Shown one piece after another: positions 25,201 to 40,200 of a DNA stretch of 64,000 nt. This DNA is from Argopecten irradians. Taxonomy: Eukaryota; Mollusca; Bivalvia; Pectinida; Pectinidae. Positions within the stretch are counted from its first letter, which is position 1; each line of letters begins with the position of its first letter. Location: positions 20,815,655 through 20,879,654 of the forward strand of contig NC_091137.1 in NCBI RefSeq assembly GCF_041381155.1. The letters run 5' to 3'. The position numbers and the translations under genes were made by a program. The notes under the pieces were generated by a model that made no database searches, had not been told where the DNA came from, and saw nothing but the letters and a program-made list of their open reading frames with translations.

Positions 25201-28200
25201 AAATATAAATGTCATAACATCTACCACAGAGCCAACTGCTCAAACGATAGATCACATTGAGCTATCGTCAACTCTCGAGGACACTTCTTCATCCACGAAG
25301 GATTATAAAACAACTTCAAGCGTTCCATCGTCTATAGAAAATTTGTCTTCCACTGTAATCGAACTCGGCAACATGGAATCAACAAATGAAGCAACATTCA
25401 CAACTGAAACTTCATCAAACATTGATGCTTCATCTACAACTGAAACTGAAGCTTTGTCTACATCTGAAGTTTTGTCTACAACTGGAACTTTGTCTACAAG
25501 GGATGCATCGACTACAACTGAAACTGCATCTACAAATGAAGGTCCAACCACAAACGAAACGCCATCTAGAACTGAAATTTCATCGACAACTGAAACTTCG
25601 TCTACTGCTGACGTTAAATCTTCATCTGTTACTTATGCTACCTCTGAAACATCCACTTCCTCCACAGAGGCAGTTTCATCTACTGAAGGGGTGTCTACGT
25701 CAGAATCTACTTTTTCAACAGAAGTAACTTCCACTACTGTATCAACATCCTCCTCTACACCCACGTCTTCCACTGACGCTACATCTTCCACTGAATCAAT
25801 ACCTTCCACCACAGCAATATCAATTACTGAATCTGGCATACCCACTGAATCAACGTCTACTGCTGAAGACTTTGTTAATACGTCAACTGTTACTAGCATA
25901 ACAACAAAGAATGAAACTACACAATCCAATACTACATCATCCACACATTCAGTGGGTGGTATGATGTCTCCAACACATGCCACTCCATCGTTAATGGACA
26001 CCACCACCTCTGTTAATGCAGCATCTACACATTCTATGGGCGGTATGATGTCACCAACACATGCGACAACAACAAGTACAGATACCAAAACTATAACCCA
26101 AGTATCAACAACACATTCTATGGGCGGCATGATGTCTCCAACACATGCGGCAACTTCTAATACAATTGCCAAAAATACAAATTCAGGATCAACAACACAT
26201 CCCATGGGCGGCATGATGTCTCCAACACATGCGACAACTTCTGATGCAACAGCCAAAAGTACAACTTCAGTATCAACAACACATTTCATGGGCGGTGTAA
26301 TGGCTACAACTCGTGCGACAACATCAAATATAGGTGTCACAACATCTGCCACAGAAGCGACTTCTCATACGATAGATCACATTGAACAATCGTCAGCTCT
26401 CGAGGACACTTCTGTACCCAAGATGGATTATAAAACAACTTCAAACTTTCCATCGTCTACAGTAAATGTCTCTTCCACGGTAATAGAACTAGCCACCAAA
26501 GAATCAACAAATGAAGCAACATTCACGACTGAAACTTCATCAAATACTGATGCTTCATTTACAACTGAAACTGAAGCTTTGTCTACATCTGAAGTTTTGT
26601 CTACAACTGTAACGTTCTCTACAACTGGAACGTTGTCTACAACAGATACTTCGACTACAACTGAAACTGCATCTGCACATGAAGGTCCAACCACAACCGA
26701 AATGCCATACAGAACTGAAACGTCATCAATAACTGAAAATTCGTCTACTTTTGACGTTACGTCTTCATCTGCAACTTATGCTACGTCTGAAACGTCCACG
26801 TTCTCCACGGAGGAAGTTTCATCTACTGTAGCTGCGTTATCACCAGAATCTACTTTTTCAACAGAAGTAACTTCCACTACTGTATCTACACATTCCTCTT
26901 CACCCACGTCTTCCACTGACGCAACATCTACCACACAATCAATATCTTACACTACAACAGTATCAACTTCTGAATCTGGCCTTACCACTGAAGTGATGAC
27001 TACTACTGAAGACTTTGTTAATACGTCAACTGCTACTGACACAACAACAAAGAAAGAAACCACACCATCTACACATTTAATGGGCGGCATAATGTCTCCA
27101 ATACATGCCACTCCATCATTAGCAGACACCACCACATCTGTCACCAGAGCATCCTCACATTCTATGGGCGGCATGATGTCACCAACACATACGACATTAT
27201 CAAATACAGATACTAAAACTACAACCACAGTATCAGCAACACATTCAATTGGCGGCATGAAGTCACGAACACGTGCGGCAACATCAAATACAGATACTAA
27301 AACTACAACTGAAACTTCTTCTAAAACAGAACCTTCGTCCACAGCTGAAGGCAAATATAAAACCGAACCTTCATCCACACCAAAAGTTTCACTTTCAACT
27401 GTAGCTACATCTACCACTGAATATACACCTACAACAACGACTATAACTGAAACTACGTCTACAACTGATGCTATGTCTCCAAATGAAACTATGTCTTCAA
27501 CTGAAATTTCTTCTACAGCTGGAGCGACTACTATAACTGAACCTTTGTCCAAAACTGAACCTTTGTCCACAACTGAACCTCTGTCTACATCTGAAGCTAC
27601 GTCTACAACTGGAGTTACATCTACAACTAAAGCTACGTCTACCACTGAACCTTCGTCTACACCTGAAATTACATCTACAACTGAACCTCCGTCTTCAACT
27701 TTTCTTATTTCTACAAATAAAGCGACACCTTTAACAGAAAAAACATCCACACATTCTATGGGCGGTATGATGTCTCCAACACATGCTACGACATCATCAA
27801 GAGATGACAATTCTGTTACACATTCAATGAGGGATATTTCACCCTCAGTTCCTGTAACGACCCTACCTATCGAATCGAAAGAAACCACGCATATTTCTGA
27901 AGCTACGTCTACAAGTGAAGACAAGTTTTATACAGAGCCTTTGTCTTTTACCGACACAACGCCTGCACATAGATCTACGCCTACAATCGAAGCTACAACT
28001 TTAACGAAAGCGACATCTTCAGCCAATGATTCGTCAATATATGAAACTTCGGCATTAACTGAAATTACGTTCACAACTGAAGCCGGGTTTACAACTGCAA
28101 TATCCTATTCAAATGAAGCTACATCTACAACTGAAGCTATGTCTAACATGCAGGATTCAACAAAATCTACAACCAAGGATTCGTCTGGAAGTGAATTTAC

Positions 28201-31200
28201 AACAAGAGGTTCGTCTTCAACGAAAGCTTCGTCGACAGCTGATGCTTCAACTACAACTGTAGCTGCATTAAAAACTAGTGATTCGATGTCTACAACCCAG
28301 ACGAAAATGAAAACGACAGACAATTGGCACACATCTTCACAGAAAGAACAAATGTCTACACAAAACCTGCTGTTCACGTCATCTGCGAGCCAAATGCCAA
28401 CGGATGAAACACCAATGTCATCATCTATCACTAAGATAGCCGTATCTACAACTCAAACACCGAGGTCAACAACTCATTTGCAGACATCTACAACGGAAGA
28501 ACCGGTATCTACTTCTCAGATACCGACGTCAACAACTCAAAGTCTGACAACTGAAATACAGACATCTACGTCTCAGGAACCAACTTCTACAATTCAAATA
28601 CCGATATCTACTTCTGAGGTACCAAAATCTACAACTCAGATACCGACGTCAACAACTCAAATGCCGATTTCTAACACTGGAATACCGACATCTACAATTC
28701 TAATACCAATATCTACTACTGCAATACCGACATCTACAACTGAGGTACCAAAATCAACATCTGAAACATCGACATCTACAACTGAAATACAGAAATCTAC
28801 ATCTGAGGAACCAAAATCACCAACTCAGATACCGATATCTACTACTGGGGTACCAAAATCAACATATGAAACATCGACATCTACAACTGAAATACAGAAA
28901 TCTACATCTGAGGAACCAAAATCACCAACTCAGATACCATCTGAGGAACCAAAATCACCAACTCAGATACCGATATCTACTACTGAGGTACCAAAATCAA
29001 CATATGAAACATCGACATCTACAACTGAAATACAGAAATCTACTTCTGAGGAACCAACTTCTACAACTCAGATACCGATATCTACTACTGAGGTACCAAC
29101 ATCAACATATGAAACACCGACATCTACAACTGAAATACAGAAATCTACATCTAAGGAACCAACATCTACAACTAAGATACCGATATCTACTACTGAGGTA
29201 CCAACATCTACATCTGAGGAACCAACATCTACAACCCAGATACCGACGTCAACAACTCAGATACCGATATCTACCACTGAGGTACCAACATCAACATATG
29301 AAACATCGACATCTACAACTGAAATACAGAAATTTACATCGGAGGAACCAACTTCTACAATTCGAATACCGATATCTACTATTGCAATACCGACATCTAC
29401 AACTGAGGTACCAACATCAACATCTTCAATACCGACATCTACAACTGAAATACAGAAATCTACATCTAAGGAACCAACATCCACAACCAAGATACCGATA
29501 TCTACTACTGAGGTACCAACATCAACATATGAAATACCGACATCTACAACTGAAATACAGAAATCTACATCTGAGGAACCAAAATCTACAACTCAGATAC
29601 CGATATCTACTACTGAGGTACCAACATCAACATCTGAAATACCGACATCTACAACTGAAATACAGAAATCTACATCTGAGGAACCAAAATCTACAACTCA
29701 GATACCGATATCTACTACTGAGGTACCAAAATCAACATCTGAAATACCGACATCTACAACTGAAATACAGAAATCTACATCTGAGGAACCAAAATCTACA
29801 ACTCAGATACCGATATCTACTACTGAGGTACCAAAATCAACATCTGAAATACCGACATCTACAACTGAAATACAGAAATCTACATCTGAGGAACCAAAAT
29901 CTACAACTCAATTACCGATATCTACTACTGAGGTACCAAAATCAACATCTGAAATACCGACATCTACAACTGAAATACAGAAATCTACATCTGAGGAACC
30001 AAAATCTACAACTCAATTACCGATATCTACTACTGAGGTACCAAAATCAACATCTGAAATACCGACATCTACAACTGAAATACAGAAATCTACATCTAAG
30101 GAACCAACATCTACAACTAAGATACCGATATCTACTACTGCAATACCGACATCTACATCTGAGGAACCAAAATCTACAACTAAGATACCGACATCTACAA
30201 CTGAGGTACCAACATCAACATCTGAAAGATCGACATCTACAACTCAGACACCGATACCTACTACTGAGGTACCAAAATCAACATCTGAAATACCGACATC
30301 TACAACTGAAATACAGAAATCTACATCTGAGGAACCAAAATCTACAACTGAGATACCGATATTTACTACTGAGGTACCAACATCAACATATGAAACACCG
30401 ACATCTGCAACTGAAATACAGAAATCTACATCTAAGGAACCAACATCTACAACTAAGATACCGATATCTACTACTGCAATACCGACATCTACATCTGAGG
30501 AACCAACATCTACAACTCAGATACCGATATCTACTACTGAGGTACCAACATCAACATCTGAGGAACCAACATCTGCAACTCAGATACCGACGTCAACAAC
30601 TCAAATGCCGATTTCCAACACTGAAATACCGACATCTGCAACAACGGTACTAACGTCTACAACTGAAGTATCGATATCTACAACGGAAATGCTGACGACG
30701 TCTGCATTGGAAATTCCGACATCTACAACTGAGGAAGCGACCTCTACAACTGGTGAGCCTGCGTATACAACTGAAATACCGACATCAACTACTCGAATAC
30801 CGACATCTATAACGGAAACGCCGACATCAACAACTCGAGTACCGACATCTACAACTCAGGCACCAACGTCTACAACTGCTGAACTTATGTCTACAACTAA
30901 AACACCGAGGTCAACAACTCAAATGCCGACAACTACGACTGAGTCACTGACGTCTGCAAATGAAACAACGACGTCAACAACTCATATACCGACATCTACA
31001 ACTGACGAACCGGTATCTACTTCTCAGATACCGAGAACTCGAATACCGACATCAACAACTGATATACCGACGTCTGCAACTGATGTACCGGTACCGGTTT
31101 CTACAACCAAAATACCAACGTCAACAACTCAATTTCTGACAACTGAAATACAGACATCTACATCTGAGGAACAAACTTCTACATTTCGAATACCGATATC

Positions 31201-34200
31201 TACTACTGCAATACCGACATCTACATCCGAGGAACCAACATCTACAACTCAGATACCGATATCTACTACTGCAATACCGACATCTACAACTCAAATACCG
31301 ACATCTACAACTCAGATACCAACGTCAATAACTCAAATGCCGATTTTTAACACTGAAATGCCGACATCTACAACTGAGGTACCAACATCAACATCTGAAA
31401 TACCGACATCTGCAACTCAAATACCGACATCTGCAACTCAAATACCGACATCTGCAACTCAAATACCAACTTCTACAACTGTGGTACCAACATCAAAATC
31501 TGAAATACCGACATCTGCAACTCAAATACGGACATCTGCAACGGAAACGCCGACGTCAACAACTCGAATACCGACAACTACAATTCGAATGCCGACACCT
31601 ACAACTGGTAAGCCTACGTCAACAACTAAAAAAACCGAGTTCTACAACTGAGTTCCCGAGTCTACAACTGAAACACCGACGTCAACAACTAAAATACCGA
31701 GTTCTACAACTGAGTTACCGAAGTCTACAACTGAAACACCGACGTCGACAACTCGAATACTGACATCTACAACTGAGTTACCGAAGTCTACAACTGAAAC
31801 GCCGACGTCAACGACTCGAATACCGACATCTACCGCTGCTGAGCCTATATCTACAACTGAAATGTCGACATCAACAACACCACAGTCTACATCTACAGTA
31901 CCCACGACTACTACTACAGCGTCAACAGTATCTACCACACACCCTCCAATGACACCTGTACCGAGGGTTACAACAACACCACAGTCTACATCTACAGTAC
32001 CCACGACTACTACTACAGGGTCAACAGTATCTACCACACACCCTCCAATGACACCTGTACCAAGGGTTACAGCAACACCACATTCTACCTCTACAGTACC
32101 CACGACTACTACTACAGCGTCAACAGTATCTACCACACACCCTCCAATGACACCTGTACCGAGGGTTACAACAACACCACAGTCTACATCTACAGTACCC
32201 ACGACTACTACTACAGCGTCAACAGTATCTACCACACACCCTCCAATGACACCTGTACCGAGGGTTACAACAACACCTCAGTCTACATCTACAGTACCCA
32301 CGACTACTACTACAGCATCAACAGTATCTACCACACACCCTCCAATGACACCTGTACCGAGGGTTACAACAACACCACAGTCTACATCTACAGTACCCAC
32401 GACTACTACTACAGCGTCAACAGTATCTACCACACACCCTCCAATGACACCTGTACCGAGGGTTACAGCAACACAACAGTCTACATCTACAGTACCCATG
32501 ACTACAACTACTACAGCGTCAACAGTATCTACCACACACCCTCCAATGACACCTGTACCGAGGGTTACAGCAACACAACAGTCTACATCTACAGTACCCA
32601 CGACTACTACTACAGGGTCAACAGTATCTACCACACACCCTCCAATGACACCTGTACCGAGGGTTACAACAACACCACAGTCTACATCTACAGCACCCAC
32701 AACTACTACTACAGCGTCAACAGTATCTACCACACACCCTCCAATGACACCTGTACCGAGAGTTACAGCTACACTACAGTCTACCTCTACAGTACCCACG
32801 ACTTCTACTACAGCGTCAACAGTATCTACCACACACCCTCCAATGACACCTGTACCGAGGGTTACAACAACACCACAGTCTACATCTACAGCACCCGGGA
32901 CTACTACTACAGCGTCAACAGTATCTACCACACACCCTCCAATGACACCTGTACCGAGGGTTACAACAACACCACATTCTACATCTACAGTACCCACGAC
33001 TACTACTACAGCGTCAACAGTATCTACCACACACCCTCCAATGACACCTGTACCGAGGGTTACAACAACACCACAGTCTACATCTACAGTACCCACGACT
33101 ACTACTACAGCGTCAACAGTATCTACCACACACCCTCCAATGACACCTGTACCGAGGGTTACAACAACACCACAGATTACAACTACAGTACCCACGACTA
33201 CTACTACAGCGTCAACAGTATCTACCACACACCCTCCAATGACACCTGTACCGAGAGTTACGGCTACACCACAGTCTACATCTACAGTACCCATGACTAC
33301 TACTACAGGGTCAACAGTATCTACCACACACCCTCCAATGACACCTGTACCGAGGGTTACGGCTACACCACAGTCTACATCTACAGTACCCACGACTACT
33401 ACTACAGCGTCAACAGTATCTACCACACACCCTCCAATGACACCTGTACCGAGGGTTACAACAACACCACAGTCTACATCTACAGTACCCACGACTACTA
33501 CTACAGCGTCAACAGTATCTACCACACACCCTCCAATGACACCTGTACCGAGGGTTACAGCAACACAACAGTCTACCTCTACAGTACCCACGACTACTAC
33601 TACAGCGTCAACAGTATCTACCACACACCCTCCAATGACACCTGTACCGAGGGTTACAACAACACCACAGATTACAACTACAGTACCCACGACTACTACT
33701 ACAGCGTCAACAGTATCTACCACACACCCTCAAATGACACCTGTACCGAGAGTTACAGATACACTACAGTCTACAACTGCAGTGCCCACGAATTCTACTA
33801 CAGCGTCAACAGTACCTACCACACATTCTCAAATGACACCTGTACCGAGGATTACAACAACACAACAGTCTACCTCTACAGTACCCACGATTACTACTAC
33901 ACCGTCAACAGTATCTACCACACACCCTCCAATGACACCTGTACCGAGGGTTACAACAACACCACAGTCTACATCTACAGTACCCACGACTACTACTACA
34001 GGGTCAACAGTATCTACCACACACCCTCCAATGACACCTGTACCGAGGGTTACAACAACACCACAGTCTACATCTACAGTACCCACGACTACTACTACAG
34101 CGTCAACAGTATCTACCACACACCCTCCAATGACACCTGTACCGAGGGTTACAACAACACCACAGTCTACATCTACAGTACCCACGACTACTACTACAGG

Positions 34201-37200
34201 GTCAACAGTATCTACCACACACCCACAAATGACACCTGTACCGAGGGTTACAACAACACCACGTTCGACATCTACAGTACCTACGACTACTACTTCAGCG
34301 TCAACAGTATCTACCACACACCCTCCAATGACACCTGTACCAAGGGTTACAATAACGATGTCTACATCTACACTACCCACGATTACTACAACAGGGTCAA
34401 CAGTATCTACCACACACCCTCCAATGACACCTGTACCGAGGGTTACAACAACACCACAGTCTACATCTACAGTACCCACGACTACTACTACTACAGCAAC
34501 AACTACTCCAACTACGTCCTCACCAACCACAACATCAACTACTCCAACCACGACTACACCATCAACAACAGAAACAACGACTCCAACTACAAATACACCA
34601 TCAACAACAACAACTTCAACTACGACCACACAAATCATAGCAACAACTACTCCAACTACGTCTTCACCAACCAAAACATCGACTACTCCAACCCCGAATA
34701 CATCATCAAAAACATTAATTACTCCAACCACGACTACACATTCAACAACAATAACTACTCCTACTACGACCACACCAACAAAAACATCAATTACTCCAAC
34801 TACATCTAAAGCATCAACGACAATAACTACACCAACCATGATCACACCAACTACAACATCAACTACTCCAACTATGATCACACCATCAACAATATCCACT
34901 ACTCCAACTACGACTACACCATCAACAGCAACAACAACTCCATCTAAGACTACACCAACAACAGCAACAACAACTCCAACCACGACTACAGCAACAACAA
35001 CAATAACTACTCCAACCACGACTACACAATCCACAACAACAACTCCAACTACATATACACCATCAACAACAACTTCAACTAAGACCACACGAACCACAAC
35101 ATCAACTACTCCAACCACGAGCACACCATCAGCAACAACTAAACTCCAACCACGACTACACAATCCACAACAAAAACTCCAACTACAAATACACCATCAA
35201 CAACAACTTCAACTACGACCACACGAACAACAACATCAACTACTCCAACCACGAGTACACAATCAACAACATCAAATACTTCAGCCACGACCACACAAAA
35301 CACAACATCAACTACTCTAACCACGACTACACCAACCACAACATCAACTACTCCAACCACGAGTACAACAATCCATCACATCAACTACTCCAACCACGAC
35401 CACACCAATCAAAACATCAATTACTCCAACCACGGCTACACACTCAACAACAACTACTCAAAGTACGACCACACCAACAAAAACTTTAATTATTCCAACC
35501 ACGTCTAAAACATCAACAACAACAACAACTACACTAACCATGACCACACCAACGTCAACAGCAACTACTCCAACTATGATCACACTAACGTCAACATTAA
35601 CTACTTCAACCACGACTTCACCATCAACAATATCCACTACTCCAACTACGACTACACCATCAACAGCAACAACAACTCCATCTAAGACTACACAAACAAC
35701 AGCAACAACAACTCCAACCACGACTACACCAACAACAGCAACAACTACTCCAACCACGACTACACAATCCACAACAACAACTCCAACTACAAATACACCA
35801 TCAACAACAACTTCAACTTCGACCACACGAACCACAACATCAACTACTCCAACAACGACCACACCATCAGCAACAACTACTTCAACCACCACTTCACCAA
35901 CCAAAACATCAACTACTCCAAGTGCGACCATACCGACCACAACAAGTACTCCAACCACGCCTACACCGTCAACAAAAACAACAATTCCAACCACGAGTAC
36001 AACATCAACAACAACAACTTCTCCAACCACGACCACACCAACCACAACATCAACATCTCCATCAATGACACCTTCTCCAACTACGCCTACACCATCTACA
36101 CAATTCACAACAACTCCAACCACGACTCGGTCAACAACAACAACTACTGCCACCACGACCACACCAACCACACCATCAACTACGACATCCACGACTACAC
36201 CGTCAACAAAATCAACCAACACTACTCCGTCCACAAAAACAATTCCAACTACGACAACACCATCTACCACTACACCCACAACGACCACACAATCCACAGC
36301 AATAACTACTTCAACTAAAACTACTACATCCCAAACAACTTCAACCAAGGCCACACCATCCCTAACAACTCTATCCATGACACCTTCTTCGACTACACCA
36401 TATAAAATACTTACTCAAACCAGAACTATACCATCTAAAACAACTAATCAAACCCCGACAACACTATCTAAAACAACTATTCAAACCACGACTAAACAAT
36501 CTAAACCAACTACTCCAACCACAACAACACCGTCCACAACAACTGATCAAACCACAACTAGATCATCCACAAGAACTACTCCAATCAAACCATAACTACA
36601 TCATCCACAACAACTTGCAACCACAACTACACCGTCCAAATCAACAACATTAGCCACAACAACACCATCTACAACAACTCCTTCAACCACAACTACATCA
36701 TCCACAACTATTACTTCAACCACAACTACACCGTCTAAATCAACTACATTTACCACAACAACACCATCTAGAACAACTCCTTCAACCACATTTACACCAT
36801 CCACAACTATTCCAACCACAACTACACCGTCTAAATCAACTACATTTACCACAACAACACCATCTAGAACAACTCCTTCAACCACACCATTTACACCATC
36901 CACAACTACTCCAACCACAACTACACCGTCCAAATCAACTATATTTACCACAACAACACCATCTACAACAACTCCTCCAACCACAACTACACCATCCACA
37001 ACTACTCCACCACAACTACACCGTCCAAATCAACTACATTAAACACACAACACATCTAGAACAACTCCTCCAACTACAACTGCACCATCCACAACTACTC
37101 CAACCACAACTACACCGTCCAAATCAACTATATTTACCACAACAACACCATCTACAACAACTACTCCAACCACATCTACACCATCAACAACAACAACTCT

Positions 37201-40200
37201 AACCACTATTACGCCATCCACAGCAACTACTTCATCTACTACCAAACCTTCCACAACTACACTTTCCACTACAACTAATACAACCAATACTCAAACAGCG
37301 ACATCCCAAACCACATCATCAACTACAGCTACATCATCCTCATCAATTCCAAATACGAACACACCATTCACGACAACTCCAACCAAAAGTATACTGTCCA
37401 CGACAACTTCTCAGACCACTTCTACGCCCACAACAACTACATCTACACAATAACGCAATCCACAACTACACAGTCCACAAGAGGTACTCCTAGCACAACT
37501 TCTCCATCCACGACATTCTATCAAAAACAACTACTCAAACTACAAATGAACAGTCCACAACATCTACTCCAAACACTACTCCAACCACAACTACTCCTAC
37601 CACTACAACATCGTCCACAGCTACTCCTACTACTACAAATCAAACAACTACTCCTACTACTACAACATCGTCCACTACTACTCACTACTACTACAACATC
37701 GTCCACTACTACTCCTACTACTACAACACCGTCCACAACTACTCCTACTACTACAACATCGTCCATTACTACTCCTACCACAAACTACAAAACAACATCG
37801 TCCACAACTACTCCTCCCACAACAACTACTACAACACCGTCCACAACTACGCAACTACTACTACAACACCGTCCACAACTACTCCTACTACTACAACACC
37901 GTCCACAACTACTCCTACAACACTACAACACCGTCCACAACTACTCCAACTACTACAACATCGTCCACAACTACTCCAACAACTACAACACCGTACACAA
38001 CTACTCCAACTACTACAACACCGTCCACAACTACTCCTACTACTACAACATCGTCCACAACTACTCCTACTACTACAACACCGTCCACAACTACTCCTAC
38101 TACTACAACACCGTCCACAACTACTCCTACTACTACAACATCGTCCACAACTACTCCTACTACTACAACGCATCGTCCACAACTACTCCTACTACTACAA
38201 CATCGTCCACAACTATCCTACTACTACAACATCGTCCACACTACACCTACTACTACAACAACGTCCACAACTACTCCTACTACTACAACATCGTCCACAA
38301 CTACTCCTACTACTACAACACCGTCCAAACTACTCCTACTACTACAACACCGTCCACAACTACTCCTACTACTACAACACCGTCCACAACTACTCCTACT
38401 ACTACAACACCGTCCACAACTACTCCAACCATACACTACTCCAACAACGATTCCACAACACCGTCCAACAACTACTCCTACAACTACTACAACACCGTCC
38501 ACAACTACTCCTACTACTACAACACCGTCCACAACTACTCCTACTACTACAACATCGTCCACAACTACTCCAACTACTACAACATCGTCCACAACTACTC
38601 CTACTACTACAACACCGTCCACAACTACTCCTACTACTACAACATCGTCCACAACTACTCCTACTACTACAACATCGTCCACAACTACTCCAACACTAAC
38701 TACAACAACTCGTCCATAACAACTCAACTACTACAACATCGTCCACAACTACTCCTACTACTACAACACGTCCACAACTAGCCAACCACTACAACATCGT
38801 CCACAACTACTCCAACACTACAAAACCTTCAACAAACTACTCCAACTATACGAAGGCGACCACAACTATTCCAACGACTATAAACACCGTCCACAACTAC
38901 TCCAACCACTACAACACGTCCACAACTACTCAAACCACATGAAACCACCCACAATCAAAACTACTCCATACACTACGACAACAACGTCACAACTACTCCA
39001 ACTACTACAACATCATCCACAACTACTCCTACTACTACAACATCATCCACAACACCCTACTACTACAACTCCACAACTACTCCAACTACTACAACATCGT
39101 CCACACTACTCCAACTACTACAACATCTCCACAACTACTCCTACTACTACAACATCGTCCACAACTACTCCTACTACTACAACAACGTCCACAACTACTC
39201 CAACAACTATAACACCGTACACAACTACTCCAACACCTACAACACCGTCCACAACTACTCCAACAACTATACACACCGTCCACAACTACTCCTACTACTA
39301 CAACATCGTCCACAACTACTCCTACTACTACAAACATCGTCCACAACTACTCCTACTACTACACCGTCCACAACTACTCCACTACTACTACAACATCGTC
39401 CACAACACTCCTACTACTACAACACGTCCACAGCTACTTTTACTACTACAACATCGTCCACAAACTACTCCTACTACTACAACGTCCACAACTACTCCTA
39501 CTACTACAACATCGTCCACAACTACTCCTACTACTACAACACCGTCCACAACTACTCCTACACACTACAAACATCGTCCATAACAACTACTACTACTACA
39601 ACATCGTCCCACAACTACTCCTACTACTACAAACATCGTCCACAACTACTCCTACTACTACAACATCGTCCCACAACTACTCCTACTACTACAACACCGT
39701 CCACAAACGCACAACTACTCTACTACTATACAACATCGTCCACAACTACTCCTACTACTACAAACATCGTCCACAACTACTCCTACTACTACAACATCGT
39801 CCACAACTACACCTACTACTACAACATCGTCCACAACTACTCCTACTACTACAACATCGTCCACAACTACTCCTACTACTACAACTCATCGTCGACTACT
39901 ATCCTTACTAACACAACATCGTCCACTACTACTACAACACTACAACATCGTCCACAACTACCTACCTACTACTACAACATCGTCCACAACTACTCCTACT
40001 ACAACAACATCGTCCACAACTACTCCTACTACTACAACATCGTTCCACAACTACTCCTACTACTACAACATCGTCCACAACTACTCCTACTACTACAACA
40101 TCGTCCACAACTACTCCTACTACTACAACATCGTCCACAACTACTCCTACTACTACAACATCGTCCACAACTACTCCTACTACTACAACATCGTCCACAA

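Noticed and set aside
28866-30653. 595-codon plus frame rich in RYRHLQLKYR
   Set aside because: It is an alternative frame of the 21-bp repeat inside the clean 3,953-codon frame.
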